DNA of 64,000 nucleotides from Leptodontidium sp. MPI-SDFR-AT-0119 (GCA_020726505.1 JAHLEZ010000021.1:682001-746000), one strand, 5' to 3'. Positions 44,547-57,505 are shown, counted from the first letter of the stretch. Made by a program: numbers and translations. The notes: generated by a model not told the origin, from the sequence alone.

Positions 44547-46401
44547 ATGGGCCCTTATCCGGATCTGAGCCCGGCTCTACCAGCGAGTTTCGTCACGCCG
44601 TCCAGGACGTCGAGGATTCTGAGGCCGGGAATCGTGCTGGTTACTGTGGTTGTGCTGGGCGCGGTGAGCGTGGTGGGTTTGGGTGTTGCGGTGGCGGTGT
44701 TATCGTCTGGTGCTGAGAGGACAAAGAGTACGAATGCTGTTCAGGCGCTGGCTTTGATTGCTGTAAGTTTAGCTCGCGTGAGGCAGAGGGTGTAAGGGAG
44801 ATTTGCTGATAAGGAAAGTCGTCAATGTCAATCATTTATGTGCTCATCCATGGTGTTGCTGCGAAATATAATGATCCGGTTGGGTTGATCAGACCGCCCG
44901 AGTTGAAGCTTCATGCTGCCTGTTTTATATTGGCTCGTCTTGCGCTGGTGTTTTGGATGGTAGCATTCATTACAGCGTGTATAGTGGTCTCGAAGCCGAA
45001 CGCTTGTATGAGTGGGACACTGGCTTGCAGATTGCAGATCGCGAATGTGGTTGCTTCGATTGTTGGATTGTAAGTTCAAGAACTTCGGCGGGTTTGGCGT
45101 CGCTGACAGTCGCAGTATCGCCACAGGCGTAATCTTGACAGCTCTCGAATCCTGTAAATACCCATTCGAAATACCGAATATGTTGGTTACACGGAAGTTC
45201 AATTTTCGAGGAGGTCCGTTTGGGGATGATATACTTGATCGCAGCGTCTCGCGAGCGTCGTCATTTGATGCAGGACCCATACTTGAAGGAGAGAAACCGA
45301 GAGGAGCTGCGGTTCAAAAATCAAGCATAGAGAGGAAGCCTCTGCCGCAGACGCCATCTGAGATCAGTGAAGCGCCAGAACGCCCTTTGACGCCATTGTT
45401 GTCAATGTCGCAACGGAATCGGTCAGGATCGAAAAGCTGGGGAGAAGAGTGGATCCACTTGAGGAAACAGAGTGGGCTGGAAAAGAAGAGTACTTCAACT
45501 TCTGATTCGGCGGTTTCCCTATCATACGAGACATCTTCAGGGGCGTCAGAATATATGAGTACATCGGATCGAAGTTCGCATGTCTCAATGCCAAGGAGAG
45601 CCGTAGTACCACGGCGTCCGGTTCGCCAGCGACCAAGGAGTAGGACCGTTACTCCAAGCAGTAGCATCAGCAATCTGTCGAGGAGGTCTCCACTCTCGTC
45701 TGTTCGGTATGTATGGTGCTCGTATTTGGAGGCTCCGACTGACGTCTTGCAGATCTGCTGATTATCCACATATTCTTGTCCGGCCGGAACTGAGATACTG
45801 TCCTCCCAAGATCCCTCCACCACATGGCTGGAATTCATCCAGGACATCGTCCATATCGCAACTAGTTCCAGTTGCAGACATACAAGGTCTTCAAAGACGG
45901 CCATCATTCAGCACATCTGAGAATTTTGTAATACGAGGACCAAGAAAGAACCTACCACCACTGCCTCGAAGTAGACCTCCATTGAGCAGAAGAAGAACGA
46001 ACGATATGAAAGTCCCAGGAGCATTCGTCAATGGCCGGCCAAGTTTCGATTATGAGGAGAAGTTAGACGAGTATGTCCGGAAGATCGAGGTCGAATATGT
46101 GAGTCGTTCGCAAAGCAAGAGGAATCAACATCCCAGCACATTCGTAAAGAGACAACCAGGGAATATTGAGAAGCTTAACCCGCCTCCAACCCGGATCAAT
46201 TCGAAAGCAAGATATCGGGAGAGGAAGCCCGTGCCAGTATCACCCACGAAGCCGGTTGCCAAGATCCGCCCAGGAACTGCCCATCCGACTGGGTCCGCCA
46301 AAACTGATCCTGGTACTGATAAAGCTTTTCGACGGCTGAGTCTTGGTGATATCTCATCGGGACTGGGGAATCTGGCAGGGCTGGGGAAGATGTTTGATTG
46401 A
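44547..46401 (+). CDS. Four-helix membrane protein with long Ser/Arg-rich tail
   Basis: Four exons (44547-44762, 44819-45069, 45110-45706, 45753-46401) give about 570 aa, with all phases kept. The N-terminal third carries four hydrophobic segments: IVLVTVVVLGAVSVVGLGVA, ALALIASSMSIIYVLIHGV, FILARLALVFWMVAFITACI and QIANVVASIVGL with ATGVILTAL. The remaining 370 residues are polar, basic and Ser/Arg/Pro-rich, with patches such as RRPVRQRPRSRT and PPLPRSRPPLSRRR and likely many phosphorylation sites. The last part repeats KPVPVSPTKPV-like motifs. This layout is common among uncharacterised fungal plasma-membrane proteins; I do not recognise a named family. The tail is probably cytoplasmic. Confidence 0.75.
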
Positions 46402-47485
46402 TTGAAAAGTGCTCGATGGGTAAAGGGCAACGGGTAAAGGGTATGGAGTTATACTTGAATACTAGAGATCTCATGCTCAACAGATTAATGAAATATAACT
46501 TACCTACCTACCTATCCACGAGACGTAGAATGCGAGGTCACTGGATCTTTTGGCACATCCGAAGAGCGACAACTAACAAGGGAATTGCCCAGACTGTCTG
46601 TAGTGTTTGGAGAAGGATGCCCAACGCTACCAGGCTACCCCACGTTCGTTGCCGGTTCTGCATGACGTCGAGGACTCGAGACTCTCATTCGGATAAAAAT
46701 GAAGCTATTCGCAACAAGCCAATAAAGGACACTCGATGGCCGAACCTTCTGCGATATGACGTGCGTTTATGCAGCGGGATGCAGCGTCTTATGCTATCCT
46801 GTCCCGTATGTGGTGCTGTCAAGTTGAATTATCGCTGGCAAGCGCGGGCATGGCGCGGGGTACAGTACGAGTAACATGCTTTTGAGACGGTCGGAAGCAC
46901 ACGACTTCGCCTTGCATGCATTCTCCGAGGCATTCATTGATGGACAGGACTTATAAGTGAAGTTATATCTGTCGGCTAAATGGAAGGGAAGTGGTTGATC
47001 TTCAATTAAATGTTCTTCTCTTCAGATCTATTTCTTTGCTTGATGAGTAATATGACGTGGGGCGGCAGCAGCGCAAGCTCAGCTCACACCACCTGAACCC
47101 CTCCACTGCACGGCGTCCCAACCCAACCTCTCTTCAACAGTCCAATCCAGTCGCACATGACAATCCAAACAGAGACATTCTCACGGCACGCATTCCACCT
47201 ACCTCCCTTTCATTCTCCAGCTGGACAACCACTACAAACGAGATCACGACCACCATCACGCGAACCTGACACCAAAGACAAAGACACGAGACAATCTGCC
47301 TACTCGTCGTTTCGAACATCGCCGCTTTCCGACTCATCGTGACTTGCGCTTTGTGAAGCCTACCTTATTTGGAGCATCGGTTACTGCACCAAAGCAACAG
47401 ACCATCGTCAAAGAGAAACACCAAACTCTACCAACTTCTCTCCACCACCATCAACCACAGACCACACATCTCGATGACCATCACC
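46402..47485. other. Intergenic and leader of the phosphatase inhibitor gene
   Basis: 1.1 kb between two plus-strand genes. No supported gene. The part from about 47080 is C/A-rich, like a long fungal 5' untranslated region, and contains short upstream open frames that may regulate translation of the next gene. Confidence 0.45.
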
Positions 47486-48358
47486 ATGGCCGCAGAAGAA
47501 CCTCCGAGAGTCCACTCTCCCCCCAGCCCTTCCAGCAAGCGACCAAAGGGTAAGAAACAGCGCAAACAGTGCAAACGACCCCTCCATCAACAGAATCACA
47601 AGCTAATCTGAACCTCTGCACCAGGAATCCTCAAGAACTCTTTCCACCGCTCCCCTCCCCAACAAGCAGCCATCACCACACAACCCCCTCCTCCACCCGT
47701 CCAACGCCCCGAGATCGAGCGCGACATCTCTGACAAAGACATCACTCTGCAAAACACCCTCCAGAATGCTGGCCACAGACGATCGTCGTCGGCCGCGCGC
47801 CCTCCAGGGTCCCGTCGCCAGTCCAGCCATGGTTCCCTCGCGCAGAGCGCCGAAGAGCAGAACATGCGGTTGAAGTGGGACGAGGCGAACTTGTACCTCA
47901 CGGAGCAGGAGAAGAATTCTACCATGAAGATCGATGAGCCCAAGACGCCTTATGCCAAGCAATACGATCCGACTGAGGACGAGGAGGAGCTGCACATGAT
48001 TGATACTGATGAGATCATGGTTGATGAGCTGGACAAGGCTAGAGCTGGTGTTAGTCCCGGCAAGGCGGCCAAGGCGAAGGAAGATGATATCCCTGGCTTG
48101 AGTCTCGGTGAGCCGGAGGAGGATGTCCCCGAGCCGCATCACGAGCTGGATGAGCATGGTCATAAGAAGGCTGTTCATGTTAAAGGCGAGGAACATGTGG
48201 GATTGAGTGCCGAGGAGCGGGAAAAGCATAGGAAGTTTGAGGAGATGCGCAAGAAGCATTACGAGATGAAGAATGTGGCGAACTTGCTGGGCCACCCAGA
48301 GGAACTCGATGAGCTGGATGATGATGGTGATAATGACATGAATGGGAGTGCCAAGTAG
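47486..48358 (+). CDS. Protein phosphatase inhibitor 2 (IPP-2/Glc8 family)
   Basis: Exons 47486-47549 and 47625-48358 give 265 aa. Splicing (GTAAGA...CACCAG, phase 1) creates RPKGILKNSF, containing the KGILKN motif with which inhibitor 2 binds protein phosphatase 1. The other family motifs are present: [32 protein letters not shown] with the regulatory Thr-Pro, and the long helix [19 protein letters not shown]. The protein is otherwise acidic and intrinsically disordered. It should bind and modulate the PP1 catalytic subunit in cytosol and nucleus, under control of GSK3-type phosphorylation at the Thr of KTPY. The start at 47486 is in CACCATGG; an ATG four codons upstream (47474) is possible. 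Confidence 0.93.
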
Positions 48359-49400
48359 GCTTGCTTGTGTACATGGATTTGAATTATGGCGATGGCGTTT
48401 TTTTTGACGATGGGATGAATTGGCTTTTCTCTGTGCTGAGTTGCATTTTTCTGCGTATGACACTGTGTGTTCATGAGGGATTCTTTTGAGGCTTGTATCA
48501 TGGCTTCTGCTCTGGCTTTTTTTTCTTTTTCTTTACAGTCTCCTCGCAATTGAAGGATGCACGTTGCATCGTTGCATTGATTCTTGAAGTCAATTGATAC
48601 CTTCTGATACTGTACCTGATTCCAGTCCTTGCAAGTGAAGAATATACGTTGCTCAAACCAAAGTACTAATTCTTAAAGACTGCTTGACATATGCACTTCT
48701 TCTTTGTATGTAGCGCATCAGCCTTGAATGCAAAGAAGGCCGTTTCTTAGGCCATGGGCTTCCGCTAAAGTTACGATATTCGTTCTTGGTCCATACGCTC
48801 CTTTTTCATTCTCCGGATTAAGGACTACAGGTGAGGTGAATGTCCACATCCATCTCTTGATCTCTGAACTTCGATCTTCCAGTTCGCAGCAGGCGTACCA
48901 ATCTGGAAATACTCACAGGTACGTACCTCTCTGCTCCCCAGGATCAGTGCCATTCTCAGTCACATTCGCAATCTTCCCTAAACGACGAATCTTCGTACAA
49001 AAGAGGTACAAATCCACCTTTTCACACCCACCTATACGCCAACCCTCCAAACCTACCTTATCTCATGAGAACAGAATCCTTTCGCGGAATCGCTCTCTAC
49101 TGAGTACGAGCTAGCTACCTAGCTGGTTGAATTGATACTTAGGCACTTAGGTAGTCAATCAAGCGCTAGAGAGCTACCTTGGCCATCCACTCACCTTAAC
49201 ACTTGCACCCCTTGCCGGTCCAGGCTACGAAGCTCTGGTCTCGCTAGAGGTACTTGAATCGAACATCACCTCAACTTGAGTTCACCTTCGCGCCTGTCAT
49301 CGAAAATAAAACCGCCTCGTCGTCAACAACTGGTTTCCTCCAGACAACAACACCACAGAGCAGCATCAACTACAACAACGGCGACGGCAGATTGTCGAAG
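48359..49400. other. Intergenic, no gene seen
   Basis: About 1 kb between two plus-strand genes. It includes CTAG/CTACC-rich sequence at 49105-49180 (several AGCTACC/TAGCTACCTAG motifs) but no coding frame or RNA that I can support. Confidence 0.45.
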
Positions 49401-51545
49401 ATGGAAGACGCTATGGAGAACGTAGGCGATCAAGGTAAGTTTCCGGAAGCTGGATCTTGTGTTGTCTCGCCCGTTTCTGAATGGACAGCTCATGGGGCTG
49501 GGGGTTTTCGAAGTTCATGTTTACATGTGGGTGTCGTTCAAGATTGGACTGACGCGTTACAGCAGGCTCTATCGATGGTGATGATGTGAGATTGAGAGGA
49601 GGAAAGGGTCGAGCTAGTTTGAACGCAAAAAAGGCTGTTCGCAAGGAGGCCAGACTGGATATGGAGTCAGCTAAAGTGTCGAAACCAAAGAAGGCGAAGA
49701 AGACGGTCAACGACGAATCCAACGTGATCAAAGTGCCATATTTGGCCACAGCTGCTGGCAGTGAAGAGAAGCAAGCGGCCAAGAGAGTTGCGCGAGCAGC
49801 TAACGCTGACTCTATCATCCGCAATATCCCTAAAGTCGAGAGGCAATTGGCAGAGCTACGTTATGCCGATGACAACGACCCATCCACCAGGGACCGGCGC
49901 TCGAAGTTGGAAAGAAAACTTGCAAAACAACGCAAGAATTTGCGCCAGCTTGAGAAGTTAGGAGCTCTAGATGCGAAGGAGCAATTCGGAGCCCAGGTTG
50001 AACCGTTGGACGAGGATGAGCTTAACCAGGAGGAGGAGGTTTCTGGTGGTGATCAAATCCCCAGATCGAAGAAACGCAAGATATCTGGATCTGGTTTGGG
50101 CGATGAGGATTTCGAAGGTATCGGTGAGGACGTTGCCGCTCCAGAGGTTATCGTTATCGACGAGACTCCAAAGAAGATCAAGAAAGAGAAAAAGGATAAG
50201 AAGCATAAGAAGCGCAAGATCAGCAACTCTTCTCAGGGCTCTTCTCAGCTTCTGGATTCAATCCCGGCCTTTAGAGAGCACGAGTCCGAGAAGCCAGCCA
50301 TTATCGAGGAGGCCAACATGAACAAATCTGCCGTCTTCAACCGCAAGACCGGCCAGAATGCCACGCAAGATATTCCAGTCCCTCCAACTTCAGAGCAGGC
50401 GAAGCAGTCCGCTCTCCTGGACACAATTGCCCGTTCGAGAAGCCGCAGCGAATCTATCGGAGGTGATAGAATCTACCAAGCTTTACTCGCAAGCATGTTG
50501 GAACCACCTTCACCACCATCCCCAATGAGTTCGATCGGTGACAATCACAGGTCTTTAATCGAAGTCGGTCAATCAGCCATCGCAGCACCAATCGTTCCCA
50601 ACAATCAGAACCCAGTTAGGGATCGCGCTTTCATAGCCCATGCTCCAGCTGCCAAGAAAGATCTCACAATCGTCCCCCGAGAGTCTCCAATTCTACCACC
50701 GAAGCGGACTTTCTCTTCTACCAGAATTATCCCAGCTGCCAAGGAAGATCTTGTCGAGAAGACTAAGTCCCAAAAGAAAGATGGCGAGAGAAGCAAGAAG
50801 TCTCGTAAATCCAGCTCTTCCAAGCCTGATGACGATAGTCAAGAAAGCACAACTTTGTCCCAGACAGTCACTGCTCTGAAGGAGACTGCTTCTGCGACGG
50901 TGATCGAGGGTATATTCTCCCAGGCCGACCCAATCAATACCAACAAGAGGATTCTCCCACCCGCTAAACCTTCAGTCTCTAAACCACTTACCTGTTCGAG
51001 CAACATCGATTCATCCTCTCCAGCAGCAACACCCACGCCACAATCTCGCCCAAGTAAACGCATGGAAGGCGAAGCTGAAGACTGGGAGTTATCATCTGGT
51101 AGACTTCGTGCCCGCGTTGAAAAGCAAGGCACCAACGACGACGGAGAAGTCGAAGAAAGTAAACCCCCCCTTTCCTTCCCAACTCCCCCCTAAACCTCTC
51201 AGCATAAACCACCTAAATGTCCAACTAACACCATCCACAGACATCGCATTCTCATCAACATACCTCCAAGCCCGTCCTCTCGGAATCAGAATCTCAGGAA
51301 CCAACTTCCAGATCCTCCACATCCTCTCTGGCACCGAAAAAGATATACCCATATCAACCGAAAAAGAAAGCATCAAGATCTGTTCTGTAGCGAAGGGACG
51401 TGTTAATGTTTCTATGGGAAGCAAGAAATTCACTATTGGTGAGGGTGGGATGTGGCGGGTGCGATGTGGGGAGAAGTGCGTTGTTGCCAATCAGTTGAGC
51501 CTCCAGGCTGTTGCTGCTGTGCATGTTTGTGCTGTTGAGGGATGA
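49401..51545 (+). CDS. Lys-rich nuclear protein with C-terminal cupin-like (Mif2/CENP-C-like) domain
   Basis: Three exons (49401-49434, 49563-51158, 51241-51545) give about 644 aa. The N-terminal part has a predicted coiled coil (KVERQLAELRYADDN to KQRKNLRQLEKLGALD) and strong nuclear signals (KKIKKEKKDKKHKKRKIS). A long Ser/Pro-rich linker follows. The last 100 residues, assembled across the second intron, look like a small cupin: IAFSSTYLQARPLGIRI, KICSVAKGRVNVSMGSKKF, TIGEGGMWRVRCGEKCVVAN. This resembles the dimerising cupin fold of Mif2/CENP-C, but I cannot find the CENP-C signature motif before it, so a kinetochore role is not established. The first acceptor is a TACAGCAG tandem (NAGNAG), which would vary the protein by one Ala. 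The start at 49401 is the first Met of the spliced frame. Confidence 0.65.
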
Positions 51546-52273
51546 ATGGGGGTGTGTTATTGGTGTGCACTCGAGAGGGATGTTTTTTTGAAGTGTTTGT
51601 AGGCGTATTTCAACGCGTCGCAGGAGGGCTGGTTGCTCAGTGAAGAGTGGATTGAGCGTGTGTAAATTGAGGGCTTGCATATTTGTGTCGTGACAGGGGG
51701 ATTCTGGTGAATCGGTCCTTGATTCTGTTATGCTAAGGATGGGATCAAAGACATCAAACAGCAAACAGGAAGAGCCAATCAGAAATTTACAGCAAGATTA
51801 CAGCGTATCCTGTTTTTGGTGATAGAACCCTCCCCCCTTTCCCAAACTCGCTTAAACCAATCACCCCAAAACATGCCGCTGCCAACTCTGAGCTTATGCC
51901 CGCTTCCAACATCCCCTCAAACCAACACATGCCTGTCATTTCCCCATCTCCTCACTACTAATTCCAAAGTGTTGAGCTATCAAGTGTGGAGACCCCTGCG
52001 CATTAGTGCTGCCAACGAATTGTGTGCCACCCTTGCATTTTGAATCTACCTGGCAGATGACAGTAGCAAGATCCTCCTCTGGGATCTAGATAGATGGCAA
52101 GCAGTAGTCGTGGTCATACTAAGTTAAACACAACAGAAAGAAGTCAGATCATGGCATCAGCGTTTCGTAAACTATTTATCGGGGAAAATTAAGGCTGGTA
52201 TACACGCATCCCTCACTCATCCTGTTATTTTCTCCTCGCCGGCTCATTTCACCAATTCGCCCACTAGCCACAC
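51546..52273. other. Convergent intergenic region, no gene seen
   Basis: About 730 bp between the 3' ends of two convergent genes. No coding frame with motif support; probably 3' untranslated sequence and spacer. Confidence 0.5.
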
Positions 52274-53938
52274 CTACTTCTGGCGCTCAGGGAGAACTGT
52301 CTCTTCCATACTCGCCGGTACAATCCCACGAAGACATATACTTGCCCTAACCGACGCGCCACCAACATCGAACTTGTCCTGAAGAATCATATCCGGCGCA
52401 TTCTGAACATCCGAGAGCGGTATATCGACAGCACCAATCTCAACCTCCTTATTCATGAGAGCAATCCTGAAGCTTTGCGCACCACTGCCCACCATATCTG
52501 CCGTGATTGGGATGCGGAAAGTCTGATCGAAACTGGGGTTGGAGATATCCGTTCCTGGCGCATCGGTCTTAACAGCCGTCTGGAAACGATGCTTCTCACC
52601 CCAAGTCACCACAACACTTGGAGTTATCTCGTCCCTTTTGCCGGGGATATCGAACGCGCTAGCTACTAAGATGGTAGCTACACCGCATAGGAGACCCTCA
52701 GCACTGTGGTCCGAGGTAGAGAAACTGCCCCCTTCGGCTGCGAAGTGGTAGAATTTGCAAGAGATTGAGATTTGGCCATTCACAGGCTGGTCTTTGTGCA
52801 CCATGTTCAGCTCCTGCTTACCGCCTGCTGACAAGATATCCTTGACAGTGGTGACAGCGAGGCCAATATCGTCATCACTTCCAACATCATGATCATTCAA
52901 GTCGATAGTGATGCTTTGATTCAGATCCGAGACCACGAAATCATGCTCCTCATCCCAGGTCGGGTTCGTAGTATTATTCTTCGTCGTCGTCCTCCACGCC
53001 TCCTCAGCTCCTACTGCAACATTACAATACGTATCAGGCGAAGCACGGGTGAGTTTCGACAGGAATTTACTGCTGGCGCTCTGCTTGTCTTCGGCGAATC
53101 CAGACGCCTTCTCGACTTTGATCCGGATGATTCCAACCGGGGAGAGGTGGGTCTTGAAATAATCGCTGGAAGCGTCGAGTTTGATCATGATGCGGTTGGG
53201 GAGCACGAGCATAGAGTTGATGATCCTCATGATTACTTTGCGCACTGCACCGTCGATCATGTCCGAGTCGGCTATGTTAGCGGCGCCGGTGAAATCGAGC
53301 TTGAGAACTGGTGGGTTCACGAAGGCGATTTGGGCAGCTCCAATCTGTAGTGATTTGTTAATGAATGTGAACATTTTGTCGCGTAGGGAGTTGACGTACC
53401 AGTGGGATGATGTCGGAGAGTGGACCGAGGAGAATGGAAAGTCTGCCGTGAAGTGCAACACCTTTGACTCCCTGTTGTGGCAATTAGCTCATTAATTCTA
53501 TATCAAAGGAGATTCAAAGCACATCCAGAATGGAACTTACGAGAGTAGGGATCATATTTCCATCCAGTTGAATATCGCACTTGCCAGCCCAGTCAGCATT
53601 CAAGTCAAGCTTGATATTTCCCGTCTCGGTCTTTGTGACAAGGACATTAGATAGTGACAAGGGAACGTGACCGAGATCAATCTTGGTAAAGTGCAAGGTC
53701 GCCAGTGGGCCTGGGAGCATGCTCTTGAACATTGGCTCGGCGATTTCTTTGATCATCTTACTGCCGGCGACGTTGATATGCGGCCATAGCTGCGCGACAA
53801 TGTCGTTCAAGAACTCTAGGTGTTTGACAGATCAGCCACAAGCATTCAAATGGGGCAGGCAAATAAGATCCGGAGATTCAACTTACGGACAGATTCTCCA
53901 CCTCCTTCAGCAGTCAGTTTCTCCATAAGCGTCGCCAT
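52274..53938 (-). CDS. SMP and tandem C2 domain protein (tricalbin-like lipid transfer)
   Basis: Four exons, 53938-53887, 53815-53541, 53471-53400 and 53344-52274, give about 489 aa. The N-terminus reads ESVQFLNDIVAQLWPHINVA, then MFKSMLPGPLATLHFTKIDLG, which is the start of a synaptotagmin-like mitochondrial-lipid-binding (SMP) domain; the domain continues to VLPNRIMIKLD. Two C2-like domains follow: GIIRIKVEKASGFAED with TNPTWDEEHDFVV and DLNDHDVGSDDDIG (Asp-rich calcium-type loops), and a second, LLCGVATILVASAFDIPG with NPSFDQTFRIPI. SMP-C2 proteins shuttle lipids at membrane contact sites. Unlike yeast tricalbins this one has no N-terminal membrane hairpin, so it may be soluble and recruited through C2 domains. 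The short length fits a filamentous-fungal SMP subfamily. Confidence 0.85.
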
Positions 53939-54985
53939 ATTGAAGCAGGATCGCTCAATACAAGATCAGAGGTATGAATGCCCGGGCAAAGTCTCTTTGA
54001 TGCAAAAAGATGATCTGGAGCACGAACGCGGATGCTTCCAAAGGATGCTTGAAGCAGTATATAAATGGATAGGAGCTTAATTGCCAGCAAATGCTTCAAA
54101 TACCGGTATCATGGGCGGGGAACCTGCTTTTGGATGCGGATGCATAATGCACGATGCCGTGTCTGTTGTGGCTGTGGTGACATCACTGCCTATTACTTGC
54201 TTGGCGAACGTCGGCGCTCGTTTGTTTACTGTAAACGATGATATGTCTTACAATGGATGAAATGCTGAACTTGCTGTAAATAGATAATATAGAAGAAGTA
54301 AGAATCGATTTTAACAAAATTTTGACATGGCTTGAGGTTCACACTGTGAGGCTTGCTGAGATGTAGATGGGAAATCCCCGTGATTTCTACTCGAGACAAC
54401 AGTTCTCAAGGACTAAACCAAATCAACAGCGAAATGTAGAATCGACTCAACCAGTCATAGAAACATCAAATGAGGAGCCGGATATCACCCAGAATGCTCA
54501 GCATGAAAAGAAACCTAACACTCAGGAGGCTTGTGTAGATGCATCTGAAATGTGATAGACAGCAAGCGCGGGGTTGGGGCGGGTGGATGAAACAACTGCG
54601 CCACAATCATGCTGGCACAGATTTTGGGATGTTCAGCTTCTTTCTTACTGAACCATCATTTCTTTCCCTTTGTAACCTCCATGACGCCCTCGCAACGGCT
54701 GTGGCCTGCTTTCGCTCCTACGTCTCCGGTCCGAGATTTCAATTAATCAGTTACAGACTCTCTTTTCTTGATTCTGTATATTCTGACCTTGACTAATCTA
54801 TATGGAGGATTTCTAATATCACTTATCCTTCCAGAGCCCCTTTTGCTATATTTATAGCTGAGTCTCATGAAGGTGGGAATTCCACAGTATTCTCCGAGAT
54901 AAAACTGGCACCCACCAACTAAGAAGTATTTTGGGTATACACCGGATAAAACCAAGAATACTCAAATCGTCTTTCTCCGGGTACG
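53939..54985. other. Divergent intergenic region, no gene seen
   Basis: About 1 kb between divergent genes. A 62-codon plus frame at 54367-54555 is polar without any motif and is not called. Otherwise nothing is seen. Confidence 0.45.
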
Positions 54986-57475
54986 ATGGACTCCTCCTAC
55001 CACTCCTGCGAGATCTGCCAGAAAATCGTCCTTGATTTCTCCGAAAAAGATGAGGACTGGGTGAAAACGTACTTATCATTTGAAGGACGAAAGGTCTCGA
55101 GTGATGATGAAGGGCGCGCAGCAATTACAGCGAGGAGGACATGCCCAGAATTCCCACTAAGAATCCCCTCAGGCCAGATCATATTCGATATTTCGATAGC
55201 GGATATCAGGGAAGACATGGACAATTGCTCACTCTATCGATACCTTGCCGATGCTACAGCCGATCTTGACCCGTCTATGTTGCTTGCCGGAGAAATGGTG
55301 GGGTATCATTTCGACTTCAAAGTCACACGAGGCTCCCAGCAAACGAAGACACAATTTTGGGACTTGATCAACCTCAAAGAAGGTAGTGGGATACACAACC
55401 ACCAGGTAACAGAGCTTTTTATTCTATTTATACATTTTATTCCCCCTGAGGATGTGGTGCTGGATGGAACTGATTCCGGGAACTAGGTTGACCTCGAGTA
55501 CCTCAAACCAGGCGGTAGAAAGTTCGACCTGATTGCAAGAGCTGGTGAGCTGATAAAGATCATTTATCCCCAATCCGTCGGAATTATGGGGACAAGCGGG
55601 CTCCATTGTGTCCTAGAAGTCACCATTTCATGAACCCCCTCATAACGACTGACATATGACAGGAACTTCTGCTGCCAAGGAGGTTCAAACACGCCCTATC
55701 AATACCGCACCATCTTCTGAAGCCACATTTACTATGGTTCAAGGCTGGCTCCAAACGTGTCTAAGTAGTCATATGACTTGCCGCGATTGTGTTAAATCAG
55801 ATCTCGCGTTCATGCCGACACGATTGATCGAGATTGCCGGTCCCAACTATCGTCTTTGCGGAACAGCTGGCAGGCCTGTAGAGCCGTACGCCGCACTGAG
55901 TTACTGTTGGGGCACAACCGGACAACTGACTTCCACTCGAGGCACTTATCAAAGCCATCTAGCTAGCATCGACCCCCAGGCTTTGCCAGGTCTGTCTTTC
56001 TCTTCATTGACCATTAGTTCTAATGACACCCGGAATCCCAATGCTGGAGAATTGCCAACCCCTCATTCTTGCTCTAATGCAGTACTTGGTCCTCGCTAAC
56101 GTTGACTGATCATTTAGCAACTGTTTGGGATGCTGTAGAAGTAACGCGGAAGCTCGGAATAAAGTACATTTGGGTCGATTCTATTTGTATCATTCAAGAC
56201 GACGCATCCGACAAAGCTATTGAGATTACGCAGATGGAACATGTTTACAGTCAAGCAACGGTCACTATAATGGCGTCAAGGGCGGCAAGTGTACACGAGG
56301 GCTTTTTGCAAGATCGATTGCCTACCACCGGCACATTTGGAGGCAGCCAATTCCAGGTTCCTTACCGATGCCTCAACGGTGACTTAGATACTGTGACTCT
56401 TGTTTCATCACTCGATGACGACTTCACAGAGCCGCTGAATACCCGCGGTTGGGCAATGCAGGAGAGATTTCTATCCGCTCGAATTATCGAGTACGGAACT
56501 TTTCAGACTCGATGGACTTGCCAAGACAAACGAGCAATTATGCCTTCTGACGGATTCCGTGCTGCTCTTCTCAATACTGAACAGCAAACGGAGGGCTTGT
56601 CTCGAGAGACTTTAAGTGCTCTCAGGGGCGAACCATTCATACCGACAGAGGCAACTGGAGTGTTCGATCTTTTCGACGTGTGGTTTAATGTTGTTGCGGT
56701 CTACTGCAAGCGTTCTCTAACTTCGGAATCTGACCGTCTTCCTGCCATCTCAGGCCTCGCGAGTCGTTTCGCTGTGCTTCTGAATGATGAATATTGTGCT
56801 GGCTTATGGAGATCAAGATTGGCTGAAGATTTGCTATGGACCTGTGTATCGTATCCCTGTGTTCGATCCGACAATTATCAGGCGCCTTCGTGGTCTTGGG
56901 CTGCTTCAAATCATCACATCATATTTCATCGCGTCACAGTCTCGACAAAAGTCTCGACTCAGGATCCGGCTTTCAGCGTTCTGGATTGCAAGATAGAAAC
57001 GGAAGAGATAGGTGGACTATTCAGCTCTATTAAATCAGGCACCTTGACTGTCAGTGGGAGGTTGCGAGAAGCTTTGTGGCTCATCCGGGGGCCGGGGTCG
57101 GCTGCACCAGATTCCCCTTGTTGTCTATATGTAAATGATGGAAATGGCTGGGAGCCTGCTATGTTACCAGCTCGGATATCTGTTGATTTCATCGATCCCG
57201 AAGTTGAGTCCAATAGCGATGAGTATTTCGTACCTGTTACGCTTCTCCAGATCCGGGTGAATGACAGACTTGGAAAAGCCAACGGATTGGTGCTGAGGCA
57301 CATCAACGGCTGCGATTATTCAAGACTGGGCACTTTCGAACTCACACGCAATTGCATCACTTTGCCGCCATCTCATAGATCTCCTACCGAGAAACAAGCC
57401 GAGCAGACTCGTTTATACCAGCAATACGGAAACTGGCTCAACCAGGGAGAGCGGCAAGTTATCAACATAGTATAG
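54986..57475 (+). CDS. HET-domain (heterokaryon incompatibility-type) protein
   Basis: Four exons (54986-55405, 55487-55544, 55663-55989, 56118-57475) give about 720 aa with all phases kept. The order is typical: an N-terminal region beginning CEICQKIVLDF, a CRDCVKSDLAFMPTRLIEI lead-in, then the HET core YAALSYCWGTTGQL, the helix TVWDAVEVTRKLGIKYIWVD with SICIIQDD, HVYSQATVTIMASRA, and the third block GWAMQERFLSARIIEYG. The C-terminal half (from FDLFDVWFNVVAVYCKRSLT) is the usual conserved downstream part with APSWSWAA. HET proteins trigger cell death on non-self recognition in some fungi; most family members have no assigned partner. This gene lies at the left side of a region with a CHAT remnant and other accessory genes. 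Confidence 0.92.
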
Positions 57476-57505
57476 ATCCCCTTATGTTGCTCAGAATGAA
57501 ATCCA

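Noticed and set aside
47344..47611. Two short plus-strand frames at the phosphatase inhibitor start
   Set aside because: They read through the first intron or leader; the spliced frame gives the KGILKN motif of inhibitor 2.
47603..48463. 286-codon minus-strand frame
   Set aside because: It is the antisense of the inhibitor 2 coding exon; the plus strand carries all family motifs.
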